DNA from: Pseudomonadota bacterium
GTDB taxonomy: Bacteria > Pseudomonadota > Alphaproteobacteria > Rhizobiales > Devosiaceae
Length of the DNA: 27,926 bases
NCBI GenBank assembly: GCA_023433775.1
Contig: JAEYTY010000049.1
Location: 1-27,926, forward strand
Reading direction: 5' to 3'
The position numbers were made by a program, and so were the translations under genes. Below, in pieces: positions 15,068 to 23,256 of this stretch. How positions within the stretch are numbered: position 1 is the stretch's first letter; every line of letters begins with the position of its first letter. The notes beneath the pieces are model-generated. The model was given only the letters and a program-made list of their open reading frames with translations. It made no database searches and was not told the DNA's origin.

Positions 15068-17491
15068 TCAGTGGGTCAGGCCGGCCGCGACATCATCGGT
15101 TTCGGTGGTCTTGGCGACAGCGGGCTGCTCGTCAAAATTCCACTCGATCGGCTCGGGCTTGCGCACCAGGGCGTGCTGGATGACCTGATCCATGCGGGAG
15201 ACCGGAATGATCTCCATGCCTTCCTTGACGATATCCGGGATTTCCTGGAGATCGCGCACATTCTCTTCGGGGATAAGCACGGTCTTGATACCGCCGCGCA
15301 GGGCCGCAAGGAGCTTTTCCTTGAGACCGCCGATGGGCAGCACCCTGCCCCGCAGCGTGATCTCGCCCGTCATGGCGACATCATTGCGGACAGCAATGCC
15401 GGTCATCACCGAAACGATGGCGGTGGCAAGGCCAATGCCGGCTGACGGACCATCCTTGGGGGTGGCGCCTTCGGGCAGGTGGACGTGGATGTCCCGCGTG
15501 TCGAACATGGGCGGCTTGATGCCGAAATCGATGGAGCGGGACCGGACATAGGCCGTGGCCGCCGTCAGCGATTCCTTCATCACTTCCTTGATGTTGCCGG
15601 TGACCGACATGCGGCCCTTGCCCGGCGTCATCACGCCTTCAATGGTCAGCAATTCGCCACCCACTGATGTCCATGCCAGACCGGTGACGAGGCCCACCTG
15701 GGACTCGGCTTCGATCTCGCCGTGCTTGAAGATCGCCGGGCCAAGATATTTGGCCAACCGTTCTTCATCGATGGTGATCGACTTCACCTTGGTGCGCACG
15801 ATATCGGTGATCGCCTTGCGCATCAGCTTGGAAATCTCGCGCTTGAGGTTACGCACGCCGGCCTCACGGGTATATTCGCGGATAACCTTCATCAGCATCT
15901 CGTCCGAGAGCACAAATTCGCCGTGGGCCAGACCGTTTTCACGGGTCGTTTCGGGAATGAGGTGCTGCTTGGCGATGGCGTGTTTTTCCTCCTCGGTGTA
16001 ACCCGAGAGACGAATGATCTCCATGCGGTCCATCAGCGGGCCCGGGATGTTCAAGGTGTTCGAGGTGGTCACGAACATCACGTCGCTGAGATCGTAGTCC
16101 ACTTCGAGATAGTGGTCAGCGAAGGTGTTGTTCTGTTCCGGATCGAGCACTTCGAGCAGGGCCGAAGACGGATCGCCACGGAAGTCCTGACCCATCTTGT
16201 CGATCTCATCGAGCAGGAAGAGCGGGTTGGACTTACCGACCTTCTTGAGCGACTGGATGATCTTGCCGGGCATAGAGCCGATATAGGTACGGCGGTGACC
16301 GCGGATTTCGGCCTCGTCGCGGACCCCGCCGAGAGCCATGCGCACAAATTCACGGCCTGTCGCCTTGGCAATGGATTTGCCAAGCGAAGTCTTGCCGACA
16401 CCCGGAGGACCGACGAGGCAGAGGATCGGGCCCTTGAGCGTGCCTGTGCGGGCCTGGACAGCCAGGTATTCAAGGATGCGTTCCTTGACTTTTTCGAGGC
16501 CATGGTGATCGGCATCGAGCACCTTTTCGGCCAGAGCCAGGTCGCGCTTGACCTTGCTCTTCTTGCCCCAGGGCAGGCCGAGCAGTGTGTCGAGGTAATT
16601 GCGGACCACAGTGGCTTCAGCGGACATCGGGCTCATGGACTTGAGCTTCTTGACCTCGGCGTCGGCCTTGGCGCGGGCTTCCTTGCTGAGCTTGGTCTTG
16701 GCGATACGCTCTTCGAGCTCGGTGACCTCATTGGCCCCATCCTCGCCGTCACCCAGCTCGCGCTGGATCGCCTTCATCTGCTCATTGAGATAGTATTCGC
16801 GCTGGGTCTTTTCCATCTGGCGCTTGACGCGCGAACGGATGCGCTTCTCCACCTGCAGGACGCCGATCTCGCCCTCCATGAGGCCGATGATCTTCTGGAA
16901 GCGCTCGATGACCGAGACGGTCAGCAGCAGGTCTTCCTTTTCCGGAATCTTGATGACGAGATGGCTGGCGATGGTATCGGCAAGCTTGGAGGCAGACTCG
17001 ATCTGACCGACAGCGGCGACCACCTCGGCAGAGATCTTCTTGTTGAGCTTGACGTAGTTCTCGAACTCGGACTGGGCCGAGCGGGCCAACGCCTCGACCT
17101 CGATCGCGTCTTCTTCGGGCTCGGGGAGAATTGAGGCTTCGGCCTCGAAATAACCCTCGGTCTGGAGGTAGCGGTCGATAGTGGCGCGATTGAGCCCTTC
17201 CACGAGCACCTTCACAGTGCCATCGGGCAGCTTCAGCAGTTGGAGAACGGTGGCAATGGTGCCCGCTTCGTAGATCTGATCCGGTTCCGGATCATCGTCC
17301 TGCGCATTCTTCTGCGTCACGACAAGAATGTGCTTGTCGTCGCGCATCACTTCTTCAAGCGCCTTGACGGATTTCTCGCGGCCGACAAACAGCGGCACGA
17401 TCATGCCGGGGAAGACGACGATGTCGCGAAGGGGAAGAACGGGATAGACCCGATCCCGGCTGGTCTCGCCGGTGGGAGTAACGTCCGACAT
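15068..17491 (-). CDS. lon: ATP-dependent serine protease Lon (endopeptidase La)
   Basis: Lon degrades misfolded and selected regulatory proteins in the cytosol as a hexamer. The 807-residue protein has all its parts. The N-terminal substrate-binding domain begins VYPVLPLRDIVVFPGMIVPL (residues 15-34) and is followed by a coiled helical region (about 190-300). The AAA+ module has Walker A GPPGVGKT (361-368) and Walker B LFLLDEIDK (424-432). The protease domain carries the catalytic serine in KDGPSAG (Ser683) and the lysine in GGLKEK (Lys726). Its length is normal for the family. It stands alone between two terminators, downstream of rplQ. A heat-shock-type promoter lies about 93 bases upstream of the ATG. 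Confidence 0.98.
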   Translation of the reverse strand: MSDVTPTGETSRDRVYPVLPLRDIVVFPGMIVPLFVGREKSVKALEEVMRDDKHILVVTQKNAQDDDPEPDQIYEAGTIATVLQLLKLPDGTVKVLVEGLNRATIDRYLQTEGYFEAEASILPEPEEDAIEVEALARSAQSEFENYVKLNKKISAEVVAAVGQIESASKLADTIASHLVIKIPEKEDLLLTVSVIERFQKIIGLMEGEIGVLQVEKRIRSRVKRQMEKTQREYYLNEQMKAIQRELGDGEDGANEVTELEERIAKTKLSKEARAKADAEVKKLKSMSPMSAEATVVRNYLDTLLGLPWGKKSKVKRDLALAEKVLDADHHGLEKVKERILEYLAVQARTGTLKGPILCLVGPPGVGKTSLGKSIAKATGREFVRMALGGVRDEAEIRGHRRTYIGSMPGKIIQSLKKVGKSNPLFLLDEIDKMGQDFRGDPSSALLEVLDPEQNNTFADHYLEVDYDLSDVMFVTTSNTLNIPGPLMDRMEIIRLSGYTEEEKHAIAKQHLIPETTRENGLAHGEFVLSDEMLMKVIREYTREAGVRNLKREISKLMRKAITDIVRTKVKSITIDEERLAKYLGPAIFKHGEIEAESQVGLVTGLAWTSVGGELLTIEGVMTPGKGRMSVTGNIKEVMKESLTAATAYVRSRSIDFGIKPPMFDTRDIHVHLPEGATPKDGPSAGIGLATAIVSVMTGIAVRNDVAMTGEITLRGRVLPIGGLKEKLLAALRGGIKTVLIPEENVRDLQEIPDIVKEGMEIIPVSRMDQVIQHALVRKPEPIEWNFDEQPAVAKTTETDDVAAGLTH

Positions 17492-17583
17492 CAGTTTTCC
17501 TTTCCGGGGCGCGCCGGGGAGGAAAGGGATAGCGCGCCCATTTGCGACTGCCCAGAGATGAAGACTGGGCGATTCCGGTTAAT

Positions 17584-17611
17584 AAATAGGGTGGACCAGC
17601 GCCGCCGCAAG
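17584..17611 (-). promoter_or_regulatory. Candidate RpoH (heat-shock) promoter of lon
   Basis: On the minus strand CTTGCGG (17611-17605) and CCTATTT (17590-17584) are separated by 14 bases. This spacing and the CTTG...CCTATNT pattern fit alphaproteobacterial RpoH promoters. Lon is a classical heat-shock gene. Initiation near 17577 would leave a leader of about 85 bases. An overlapping TTGACT (17616-17611) could serve a vegetative promoter. Sequence match only. Confidence 0.5.
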
Positions 17612-17780
17612 TCAACCTTTGCAGATTTGTGACCAATCCCCCGGCAACGCACAGGAGATATGTGTAGCCACCAGAAACACCCGTGTTCCCTAGCGCCGTA
17701 GGAGAACCGGCTTGCGATCACAGCACCGGGCCCCGCTCAATCGCATAGCTGTTCCAGTCGCGGGTGACATCCATGACGAC
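17612..17780. other. Rest of the lon-rplQ spacer, nothing further recognised
   Basis: The spacer between rplQ and lon is 342 bases. Apart from the candidate lon promoter and the rplQ terminator I see no gene, RNA or repeat in it. The short open frames crossing it have no ribosome sites or recognisable products. Confidence 0.6.
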
Positions 17781-17808
17781 AAAAAGGCGACCCGAGGGCC
17801 GCCTTTTT
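17781..17808 (-). terminator. Intrinsic terminator after rplQ (end of ribosomal cluster)
   Basis: A stem AAAAAGGCG paired with CGCCTTTTT, with inner CC/GG pairs around a tiny loop and one A-C mismatch, begins 25 bases after the rplQ stop. On the minus strand it ends in TTTTT. It closes the rpsM-rpsK-rpoA-rplQ unit and separates it from lon. Confidence 0.88.
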
Positions 17809-17833
17809 CATATTCAATGCTGAAGCGCGGCTC

Positions 17834-18256
17834 TTACGCGGCTTCGGCTTCGTCGTCGTTGTAGTGCACCGGACCAGAATCCTGGCCCTTGGCATCGACG
17901 TCACGATCAACGAACTCAATCACGGCCAGCGGGGCATTGTCGCCATAACGGAAACCAGCCTTGAGGATGCGGATATAGCCGCCCTGGCGTTCCTTGTAGC
18001 GTGGGCCGAGGGTGGCAAACAGCTTTGCAACCTGACCTTCGTCGCGGATCTGCGCGATGGCCTGACGGCGGGCGTGCAGGTCGCCGCGCTTTGCCAGGGT
18101 GATGAGCTTCTCGACGATCGGACGCAGGTCCTTGGCCTTGGGAAGCGTGGTAACGATCTGCTCGTGCTTGATCAGCGCAGCGGACATGTTGGCAAACATG
18201 GCCTTACGGTGAGAAGCGGTCCGGCTGAATTTGCGGCCTCGATTGGCGTGGCGCAT
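17834..18256 (-). CDS. rplQ: 50S ribosomal protein L17
   Basis: L17 is a large-subunit protein near the polypeptide exit. The 140-residue frame begins MRHANRGRKFSRTASHRKAM, the signature N-terminus of bacterial L17, and contains HEQIVTTLPKAKDLRPIVEK. A C-terminal acidic tail (YNDDEAEAA) is usual for alphaproteobacteria. It is the last gene of the alpha-type operon, 31 bases after rpoA, and is followed by a terminator. Confidence 0.97.
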   Translation of the reverse strand: MRHANRGRKFSRTASHRKAMFANMSAALIKHEQIVTTLPKAKDLRPIVEKLITLAKRGDLHARRQAIAQIRDEGQVAKLFATLGPRYKERQGGYIRILKAGFRYGDNAPLAVIEFVDRDVDAKGQDSGPVHYNDDEAEAA

Positions 18257-18287
18257 GGGAGTCTCCTAAAATCTTGGCAGCGCCGGA

Positions 18288-19307
18288 TCAGTAATGATCT
18301 TCGTAGCGCTTGGCGAGGTCATCGATATTCTCGGGGGGCCAGTTGTTGACGTCCATTCCGAGATGAAGCCCCATTTGTGCCAGGACTTCCTTGATTTCGT
18401 TGAGCGACTTGCGGCCAAAGTTCGGCGTCCGCAGCATCTCGGCTTCCGTCTTCTGGATGAGGTCGCCGATATAGACGATGTTGTCGTTCTTGAGGCAGTT
18501 GGCCGAACGAACCGACAGCTCGAGCTCGTCGACCTTCTTGAGCAGCGCGGGATTGAAGGCCAGTTCGGGAACCGAATCCTGGGCCTTTTCCTTGCTGGGC
18601 TCTTCGAAGTTGACGAAGACCGACAGCTGGTCCTGAAGGATGCGCGCAGCAAAAGCCACGGCATCATCAGGCGACAGCGCGCCATTGGTTTCGACCGAAA
18701 GGGTCAGCTTGTCCTTGTCGAGGCTTTCGCCCGCGCGGGTCGCATCGACCTTGTAGCTCACGCGGCGAACCGGCGAGAACAGCGAGTCGACCGGGATATA
18801 ACCGATCGGCGCGTCCTCGGGACGGTTCTTGTCGGCCGGGACATAGCCCTTGCCGGTATTGACGGTGAACTCGATATTGATCTCGGCGCCATCATCGAGA
18901 TGGCAGATGACCAGCTCGGGGTTCAGCACTTCGATATCCCCCAACACCTTGATGTCGCCGGCAGTAACCGAGCCCGGACCCTGACGCGACAGCGTCAGGC
19001 GCTTCGGGCCCTCGCCACCCATCTTGAGCGCGATTTCCTTGACGTTGAGCACGAGGTCAGTGATGTCCTCGCGCACGCCCGGAAGCGACGAGAATTCATG
19101 CAGAATGCCGTCAATCTGGATTGCCGTTACTGCCGCGCCCTGAAGCGACGACAGCAGCACGCGACGCAGAGCGTTACCAAGGGTAAGCCCGTAACCGCGC
19201 TCAAGCGGCTCGGCAACTACCGAGGCCACGCGCGCGTTGTCGCTGCCCGAAACAATCTCCAGTTTGGTCGGCTTGATCAGTTCCTGCCAGTTCCTCTGGA
19301 TCGTCAC
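18288..19307 (-). CDS. rpoA: DNA-directed RNA polymerase alpha subunit
   Basis: The alpha subunit dimer nucleates RNA polymerase assembly, and its C-terminal domain contacts UP elements and activators. The 339-residue protein has the alpha-NTD (about 1-240), with ERGYGLTLGNALRRVLLSSL and the PGVREDITDLVLNVK dimer region. The alpha-CTD (about 260-325) shows VRSANCLKNDNIVYIGDLIQ and NFGRKSLNEIKEVLAQMGL. The start codon is GTG at 19307, with AGGA 7 bases upstream. It lies between rpsK (104-base gap) and rplQ. Confidence 0.98.
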   Translation of the reverse strand: MTIQRNWQELIKPTKLEIVSGSDNARVASVVAEPLERGYGLTLGNALRRVLLSSLQGAAVTAIQIDGILHEFSSLPGVREDITDLVLNVKEIALKMGGEGPKRLTLSRQGPGSVTAGDIKVLGDIEVLNPELVICHLDDGAEINIEFTVNTGKGYVPADKNRPEDAPIGYIPVDSLFSPVRRVSYKVDATRAGESLDKDKLTLSVETNGALSPDDAVAFAARILQDQLSVFVNFEEPSKEKAQDSVPELAFNPALLKKVDELELSVRSANCLKNDNIVYIGDLIQKTEAEMLRTPNFGRKSLNEIKEVLAQMGLHLGMDVNNWPPENIDDLAKRYEDHY

Positions 19308-19327
19308 GGTATTGTCCTTTCAAAATC

Positions 19328-19394
19328 GCGGCCCTCGACCGGCCGCACCGCCGCAAACACAATAGAACTCCCGACCCATTCAACCGGCCGGGAG
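19328..19394 (-). other. Two hairpins in the rpsK-rpoA spacer
   Basis: In the 104-base spacer, GCGGCC and GGCCGC (19328-19346) form a 6-bp stem with a 7-base loop just upstream of the rpoA ribosome site. CTCCCG and CGGGAG (19368-19394) form a second stem soon after the rpsK stop. Neither has a T-run, so mRNA processing or translational control is more likely than termination (inference). Confidence 0.4.
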
Positions 19395-19411
19395 CATATT
19401 AATGGTCTTGT

Positions 19412-19804
19412 TTAGACGCGGCGCCGCTTGCGCGGACGGCAGCCATTGTGCGGAATCGAAGTCACGTCACGGATCGAGGTGACGTTAAAGCCAGCGGCCT
19501 GAAGCGCGCGCAGAGCCGATTCACGGCCTGAACCGGGACCACGAACTTCGACCTCAAGGGTCTTCATGCCGTGTTCCTGAGCCTTCTTGGCTGCGTCTTC
19601 AGCAGCAACCTGGGCAGCATAAGGGGTCGACTTGCGCGAACCCTTGAAACCCATAACGCCCGAAGAGGACCACGAAATCGTGTTGCCCTGCATGTCGGCG
19701 ATGGTGATCATGGTATTGTTGAAGGAGGCGTTCACATGTGCGACGCCGGAGGTGATGTTCTTACGCTCTTTACGACGAACGCGTGCGACTTCAGCCTTAG
19801 CCAT
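19412..19804 (-). CDS. rpsK: 30S ribosomal protein S11
   Basis: S11 forms part of the small-subunit platform. The 130-residue frame has the family signatures GVAHVNASFNNTMITI, SSGVMGFKGSRKSTPYAAQ and the C-terminal TSIPHNGCRPRKRRRV. It is full length and has an AGAGGATAAGA ribosome region before its ATG. It lies between rpsM and rpoA with unusually long spacers on both sides. Confidence 0.98.
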   Translation of the reverse strand: MAKAEVARVRRKERKNITSGVAHVNASFNNTMITIADMQGNTISWSSSGVMGFKGSRKSTPYAAQVAAEDAAKKAQEHGMKTLEVEVRGPGSGRESALRALQAAGFNVTSIRDVTSIPHNGCRPRKRRRV

Positions 19805-19818
19805 TCTTATCCTCTAGG

Positions 19819-19841
19819 GGTATCGGCGCTGCCGTAATACC
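19819..19841 (-). other. Hairpin just upstream of the rpsK ribosome site
   Basis: GGTAT/ATACC (5 bp) stacked on CGGC/GCCG (4 bp) with a 2-base bulge and a 3-base loop lies 14 bases before the rpsK start, next to its AGAGGA. It sits in a 153-base spacer, long for a ribosomal operon. A translational control role is possible but unproven. Confidence 0.35.
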
Positions 19842-19957
19842 AGCAGCTCCACCACGGAAATAGCGGTTCAAGACTTTCGAGTGACCCTTACGAGCCACCA
19901 AAAGGCTTGTCCCGCCAAATCCAATTCAAACACCTGCCCCGCGACTGCGGGCCAGAA

Positions 19958-20326
19958 TTACTTCTTCTTGCCGGCGATCGGCTTTGCCGGACCCTTGCGG
20001 GTACGAGCATTGGTATGGGTGCGCTGACCGCGGACCGGCAGGCCACGACGGTGACGCAGGCCACGGTAGTTGCCCAGATCCATCAGACGCTTGATGTTCA
20101 TCGCAACGCCACGACGAAGATCACCTTCCACGACATAGTCGCGATCGATGGCTTCACGGATCTGGATAACTTCGGCGTCGGTCAGTTCATTGACGCGGCG
20201 CTCTGCCGGGATGCCGACCTTGTCAGTAATATCCTTGGCGAACTTTTCGCCGATCCCGTGAATATACTGCAGCGCGATTACCACGCGCTTATTCGTCGGG
20301 ATATTGACGCCAGCAATACGAGCCAC
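19958..20326 (-). CDS. rpsM: 30S ribosomal protein S13
   Basis: S13 sits in the small-subunit head and contacts tRNA and the large subunit. The 122-residue frame begins MARIAGVNIPTNKRVVIALQ and contains YIHGIGEKFAKDI. It ends with the RNA-binding tail YRGLRHRRGLPVRGQRTHTN and then KGPAKPIAGKKK. It has AAGGAGAG before the ATG at 20326 and a likely promoter about 130 bases upstream, so it probably heads the rpsM-rpsK-rpoA-rplQ unit. Confidence 0.98.
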   Translation of the reverse strand: MARIAGVNIPTNKRVVIALQYIHGIGEKFAKDITDKVGIPAERRVNELTDAEVIQIREAIDRDYVVEGDLRRGVAMNIKRLMDLGNYRGLRHRRGLPVRGQRTHTNARTRKGPAKPIAGKKK

Positions 20327-20451
20327 GTCTGCTCTCCTTCATTCAACACGCGCCATCACGGCGGGTGCCTAAAACAACAAGGGACCGGATTTCGACCCCC
20401 AACTTCGTGGAGAACCGAATCCAGCCCAAAGATCCTTGAGACTGGTGCGGT

Positions 20452-20480
20452 TCTTTAAGGACTCGGTAGAGCAGAGTCAA
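20452..20480 (-). promoter_or_regulatory. Candidate sigma70 promoter of the alpha operon
   Basis: On the minus strand TTGACT (20480-20475) and TAAAGA (20457-20452) are separated by exactly 17 bases in the 173-base spacer between adk and rpsM. The elements match the vegetative consensus well and would drive rpsM, rpsK, rpoA and rplQ from near 20445. Confidence 0.55.
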
Positions 20481-20499
20481 CAGGCCCTGCCCTTCCAAA

Positions 20500-21069
20500 C
20501 TACTTGCCAAGCGCAGCCCTGATGGCCGCAGTAACGTCACCAACCGGCGCCATGCCATCAACAGGCTTGAGCAGCCCCTTGGCGGAATAATAGGCAACCA
20601 GAGGCGCAGTCTGCTCGGAATACACATTGAGGCGCTTGCGCAGCACTTCCTCATTATCGTCGGCGCGGGCGCCGCCAGACTCCTTGGCGCGATTGATGAC
20701 GCGCTGAACCAGCACATCGGCATCGGCCTTGATCTCGAGCACGGCATCAAGCGCCATGCCCTTGTCGACCAGCATCGCATCAAGCGCTTCGGCCTGGGCA
20801 ATGGTGCGCGGGAACCCATCAAGGATGAACCCCGGCTTGCAATCGTCAGCGTCGAGACGCTCGGAAACAATTCCGTTGACCACTGCGTCGGAGACCAGAT
20901 CGCCGCGATCAACGATGGCCTTGGCTTCAAGGCCAAGCGGGGTCTGCGCGGCAATGGCAGATCGCAGGATATCGCCGGTCGAAAGCTGGGGGATGCCGAA
21001 GGCCTCCACCAAAATCTTTGCCTGAGTGCCCTTCCCGGCTCCCGGCGGTCCTAACAGGATCAACCTCAT
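20500..21069 (-). CDS. adk: Adenylate kinase (short form)
   Basis: Adk interconverts ATP + AMP and 2 ADP. The 189-residue protein has the P-loop GPPGAGKGT (residues 7-15), LSTGDILR, and GFILDGFPRTIAQAEALD. It has only a short loop (NRAKESGGARADD) where the longer zinc-type enzymes carry a LID domain. This short form is usual in alphaproteobacteria. Its ATG overlaps the secY stop by 4 bases (ATGA), giving translational coupling. Confidence 0.97.
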   Translation of the reverse strand: MRLILLGPPGAGKGTQAKILVEAFGIPQLSTGDILRSAIAAQTPLGLEAKAIVDRGDLVSDAVVNGIVSERLDADDCKPGFILDGFPRTIAQAEALDAMLVDKGMALDAVLEIKADADVLVQRVINRAKESGGARADDNEEVLRKRLNVYSEQTAPLVAYYSAKGLLKPVDGMAPVGDVTAAIRAALGK

Positions 21070-22403
21070 CGACGCTTGCCTCCTCCAAGACGGGACTTCT
21101 TGAGAAGCCCTTCATATTGCTGGGCCACCAGATGGCTCTGGATCTGGCTGATGGTGTCCAGCGTCACCGTAACCATAATCAGCAGCGAGGTGCCACCGAT
21201 GAACTGGCTGACGGCCAGCTGGCTGAACATGACTTCAGGGATCAGTGCCACCACAGTCAGATAAAGTGCACCGGCCACGGTGATACGGGTCAACACATAG
21301 TCGATGTGCTGGGCCGTGCGCTCACCCGGACGAATACCCGGGATGAAGCCGCCCGAACGCTTCAGATTGTCCGCCGTTTCGGTCGGGCTGAAGACGATGG
21401 CCGTATAGAAGAAGGCAAAGAAGATGATGAAGAACGCAAACAGCGCCAGATAAAGCGGCTGCCCGCGACCCAGGAGGGCCGTCACGGTGGTCAGCCAGGC
21501 CGGCGCATTGCCCTGGGCAGCAAACGAAGCAATCGTTGCCGGCAGCAGCAGGAGCGACGAACCAAAGATCACCGGGATAACGCCAGAGGTGTTGAGCTTG
21601 AGGGGCAAATGCGAGCTTTCGCCCTGGAACATCTTATTGCCAACCTGGCGCTTCGGATACTGGATCAGCAGCCGGCGCTGGGCCCGCTCGAAGAACACGA
21701 TGACCGCAATCACCACCAGAGCCAGCAGGATCATGCCAAGGGCGGCAAGGCCCGGGATGGCGCCGGTACGGCTCAGCTCGAGTGTCTGGGCGATAGTCGC
21801 CGGCAGATTGGCCACAATACCGGCAAAAATGATCAGCGAGATACCATTGCCCACCCCGCGCGCGGTGATCTGCTCACCCAGCCACATGAGGAACATGGTG
21901 CCGCCAACCAGCGTGATGACGGTGGAAATGCGGAAGAACCAGCCCGGATTGAGCACGACGCCCTGGCTGCCTTCAAGACCAACGGCAATGCCGTACGCCT
22001 GAACGGCGCAGAACACCACGGCCAGATAGCGGGTGTACTGGTTCATCTTGCGACGGCCGGCCTCACCCTCTTTCTTGAGAGCTTCAAGCTTGGGGGATGC
22101 CGACGAAATCACCTGCACCACGATGGATGCGGTAATGTAGGGAATGAGGTTGAGGGCAAAGATTGCCATACGCTCGACGGCACCGCCGGCGAACATGTTG
22201 AACATGCCGATAATGCCCTGCTGGCTCTGCTCGAACGTGGCGCGGAACGCGTCCGGATCGATGCCTGGAACCGGGATAAAGGTGCCCAGACGATAAACAA
22301 GCAGCGCACCCAGAGTGAACCAGATTCGCTGCTGCAGGGCTTTCGCCTTGGAAAAGGTCGAGAAACTGAGATTACGTGCCAGCTGTTCGGCTGCGGACGC
22401 CAT
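21066..22403 (-). CDS. secY: Preprotein translocase subunit SecY
   Basis: SecY is the channel of the Sec translocon in the inner membrane. The 445-residue protein is strongly hydrophobic with about ten membrane segments. It contains the family signatures VYRLGTFIPVPGID (first segment and plug region), MFAGGAVERMAIFALNLIPY and GGFIPGIRPGERTAQHID. It is coupled to adk by a 4-base overlap. A terminator and a promoter-like sequence lie between it and rplO, so secY-adk may be its own transcription unit. Confidence 0.98.
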   Translation of the reverse strand: MASAAEQLARNLSFSTFSKAKALQQRIWFTLGALLVYRLGTFIPVPGIDPDAFRATFEQSQQGIIGMFNMFAGGAVERMAIFALNLIPYITASIVVQVISSASPKLEALKKEGEAGRRKMNQYTRYLAVVFCAVQAYGIAVGLEGSQGVVLNPGWFFRISTVITLVGGTMFLMWLGEQITARGVGNGISLIIFAGIVANLPATIAQTLELSRTGAIPGLAALGMILLALVVIAVIVFFERAQRRLLIQYPKRQVGNKMFQGESSHLPLKLNTSGVIPVIFGSSLLLLPATIASFAAQGNAPAWLTTVTALLGRGQPLYLALFAFFIIFFAFFYTAIVFSPTETADNLKRSGGFIPGIRPGERTAQHIDYVLTRITVAGALYLTVVALIPEVMFSQLAVSQFIGGTSLLIMVTVTLDTISQIQSHLVAQQYEGLLKKSRLGGGKRR

Positions 22404-22451
22404 ATATCGCTCCTATGGCTTCAATGCCAGGTGCGCTCGGAGCGCTTCGGG

Positions 22452-22479
22452 AGCATATGTATCTACGTCCCTAACGCAA
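22452..22479 (-). promoter_or_regulatory. Candidate promoter of secY-adk
   Basis: On the minus strand TTGCGT (22479-22474) and TATGCT (22457-22452) are separated by 16 bases. They lie just after the terminator that follows rplO and about 50 bases before the secY start. The position makes sense for restarting transcription, and the match to consensus is moderate. Confidence 0.45.
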
Positions 22480-22485
22480 CAAACC

Positions 22486-22517
22486 AAAAAACGCACCCGA
22501 CCATCGGGCCGGGTGCG
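22486..22517 (-). terminator. Intrinsic terminator between rplO and secY
   Basis: On the minus strand, starting 13 bases after the rplO stop, an 8-bp GC-rich stem CGCACCCG/CGGGTGCG with a 10-base loop is followed immediately by TTTTTTGGTTT. This is a convincing Rho-independent terminator inside what is usually one spc operon. An alternative inner stem (CCCGA/TCGGG) could compete with it. Confidence 0.85.
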
Positions 22518-22530
22518 CGATACCAGCTGA

Positions 22531-23031
22531 TTAGCCAGCGTATGGGGTCTTCTTCCAAGTTTCCTTGGCCGGAATCAGGTCAACCTTGCCGCCAGCAGCT
22601 TCGATAGCAGCGGCAGCACCCTTGGTTGCGTAATCAACCTTGAAGGTCACCTTCTTGGCCGTAAGGCCATCGGAACCGATCAGGCGCACACCATCCTTGG
22701 CGCGGCGGATAACGCCGGCAGCAATGAGGGCCGCAGCATCAATGACACCCTTGGCGTCAAGCTTGCCGCTGTCGATATAGGCCTGGATGCGGTCGAGGCG
22801 AACCTGGTTCCAATCCTTGGGGTTCCAGGAATTGAAGCCACGCTTCGGCATACGCATGTGAAGGGGCATCTGACCGCCTTCAAAGCCGTTGATCGCGACG
22901 CCGGAACGGGCCGTCTGGCCCTTGCCGCCGCGGCCACCGGTCTTGCCGACGCCCGAACCGATACCGCGGCCGATACGGACGCGGGTCTTGTTGGCACCGG
23001 GATTGTCCCGGAGTTCGTTCAAACGGGTCAT
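22531..23031 (-). CDS. rplO: 50S ribosomal protein L15
   Basis: L15 is an rRNA-binding protein of the large subunit. The 166-residue frame begins MTRLNELRDNPGANKTRVRI and has the Gly/Arg-rich extension GRGIGSGVGKTGGRGGKGQT and GFEGGQMPLHMRMPKRGF, the family signature. It is the last gene before the internal terminator, 13 bases after rpmD. Confidence 0.98.
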   Translation of the reverse strand: MTRLNELRDNPGANKTRVRIGRGIGSGVGKTGGRGGKGQTARSGVAINGFEGGQMPLHMRMPKRGFNSWNPKDWNQVRLDRIQAYIDSGKLDAKGVIDAAALIAAGVIRRAKDGVRLIGSDGLTAKKVTFKVDYATKGAAAAIEAAGGKVDLIPAKETWKKTPYAG

Positions 23032-23044
23032 TTTCGTGCCTTCC

Positions 23045-23233
23045 CTACTCGCCGATTACGCGGACGAGGTGCGGGACCTTGTTGATCATGCCACGAACTT
23101 CTGGCGTATCAACCAGCTCACGCTGCTTGTTCATCTTGTTGAGCCCGAGACCGATGAGGGTCGCGCGCTGGCTCTTCTCACGGCGGATCGGCGAACCGAC
23201 CTGCTGGACAATGAGGGTCTTCTTGGTAGCCAT
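23045..23233 (-). CDS. rpmD: 50S ribosomal protein L30
   Basis: This is a 62-residue small large-subunit protein. It has KTLIVQQVGSPIRREKSQRA, TLIGLGLNKMNKQRELVDTP and a C-terminal MINKVPHLVRVIGE, all standard for bacterial L30. It lies between rpsE and rplO with short gaps, in the normal spc order. Confidence 0.97.
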   Translation of the reverse strand: MATKKTLIVQQVGSPIRREKSQRATLIGLGLNKMNKQRELVDTPEVRGMINKVPHLVRVIGE

Positions 23234-23256
23234 TGTGCTTCTCCGTGCCCGCTAGA

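Noticed and set aside
15722..17134. 470-codon plus-strand open frame opposite lon
   Set aside because: It lies wholly inside lon, has no family resemblance, and its His/Leu/Asp-rich composition is typical of a frame opposite coding DNA.
21018..22607. 529-codon plus-strand open frame opposite secY
   Set aside because: It is Arg/Gln/His-rich antisense of hydrophobic SecY codons and crosses the rplO-secY terminator; not a gene.
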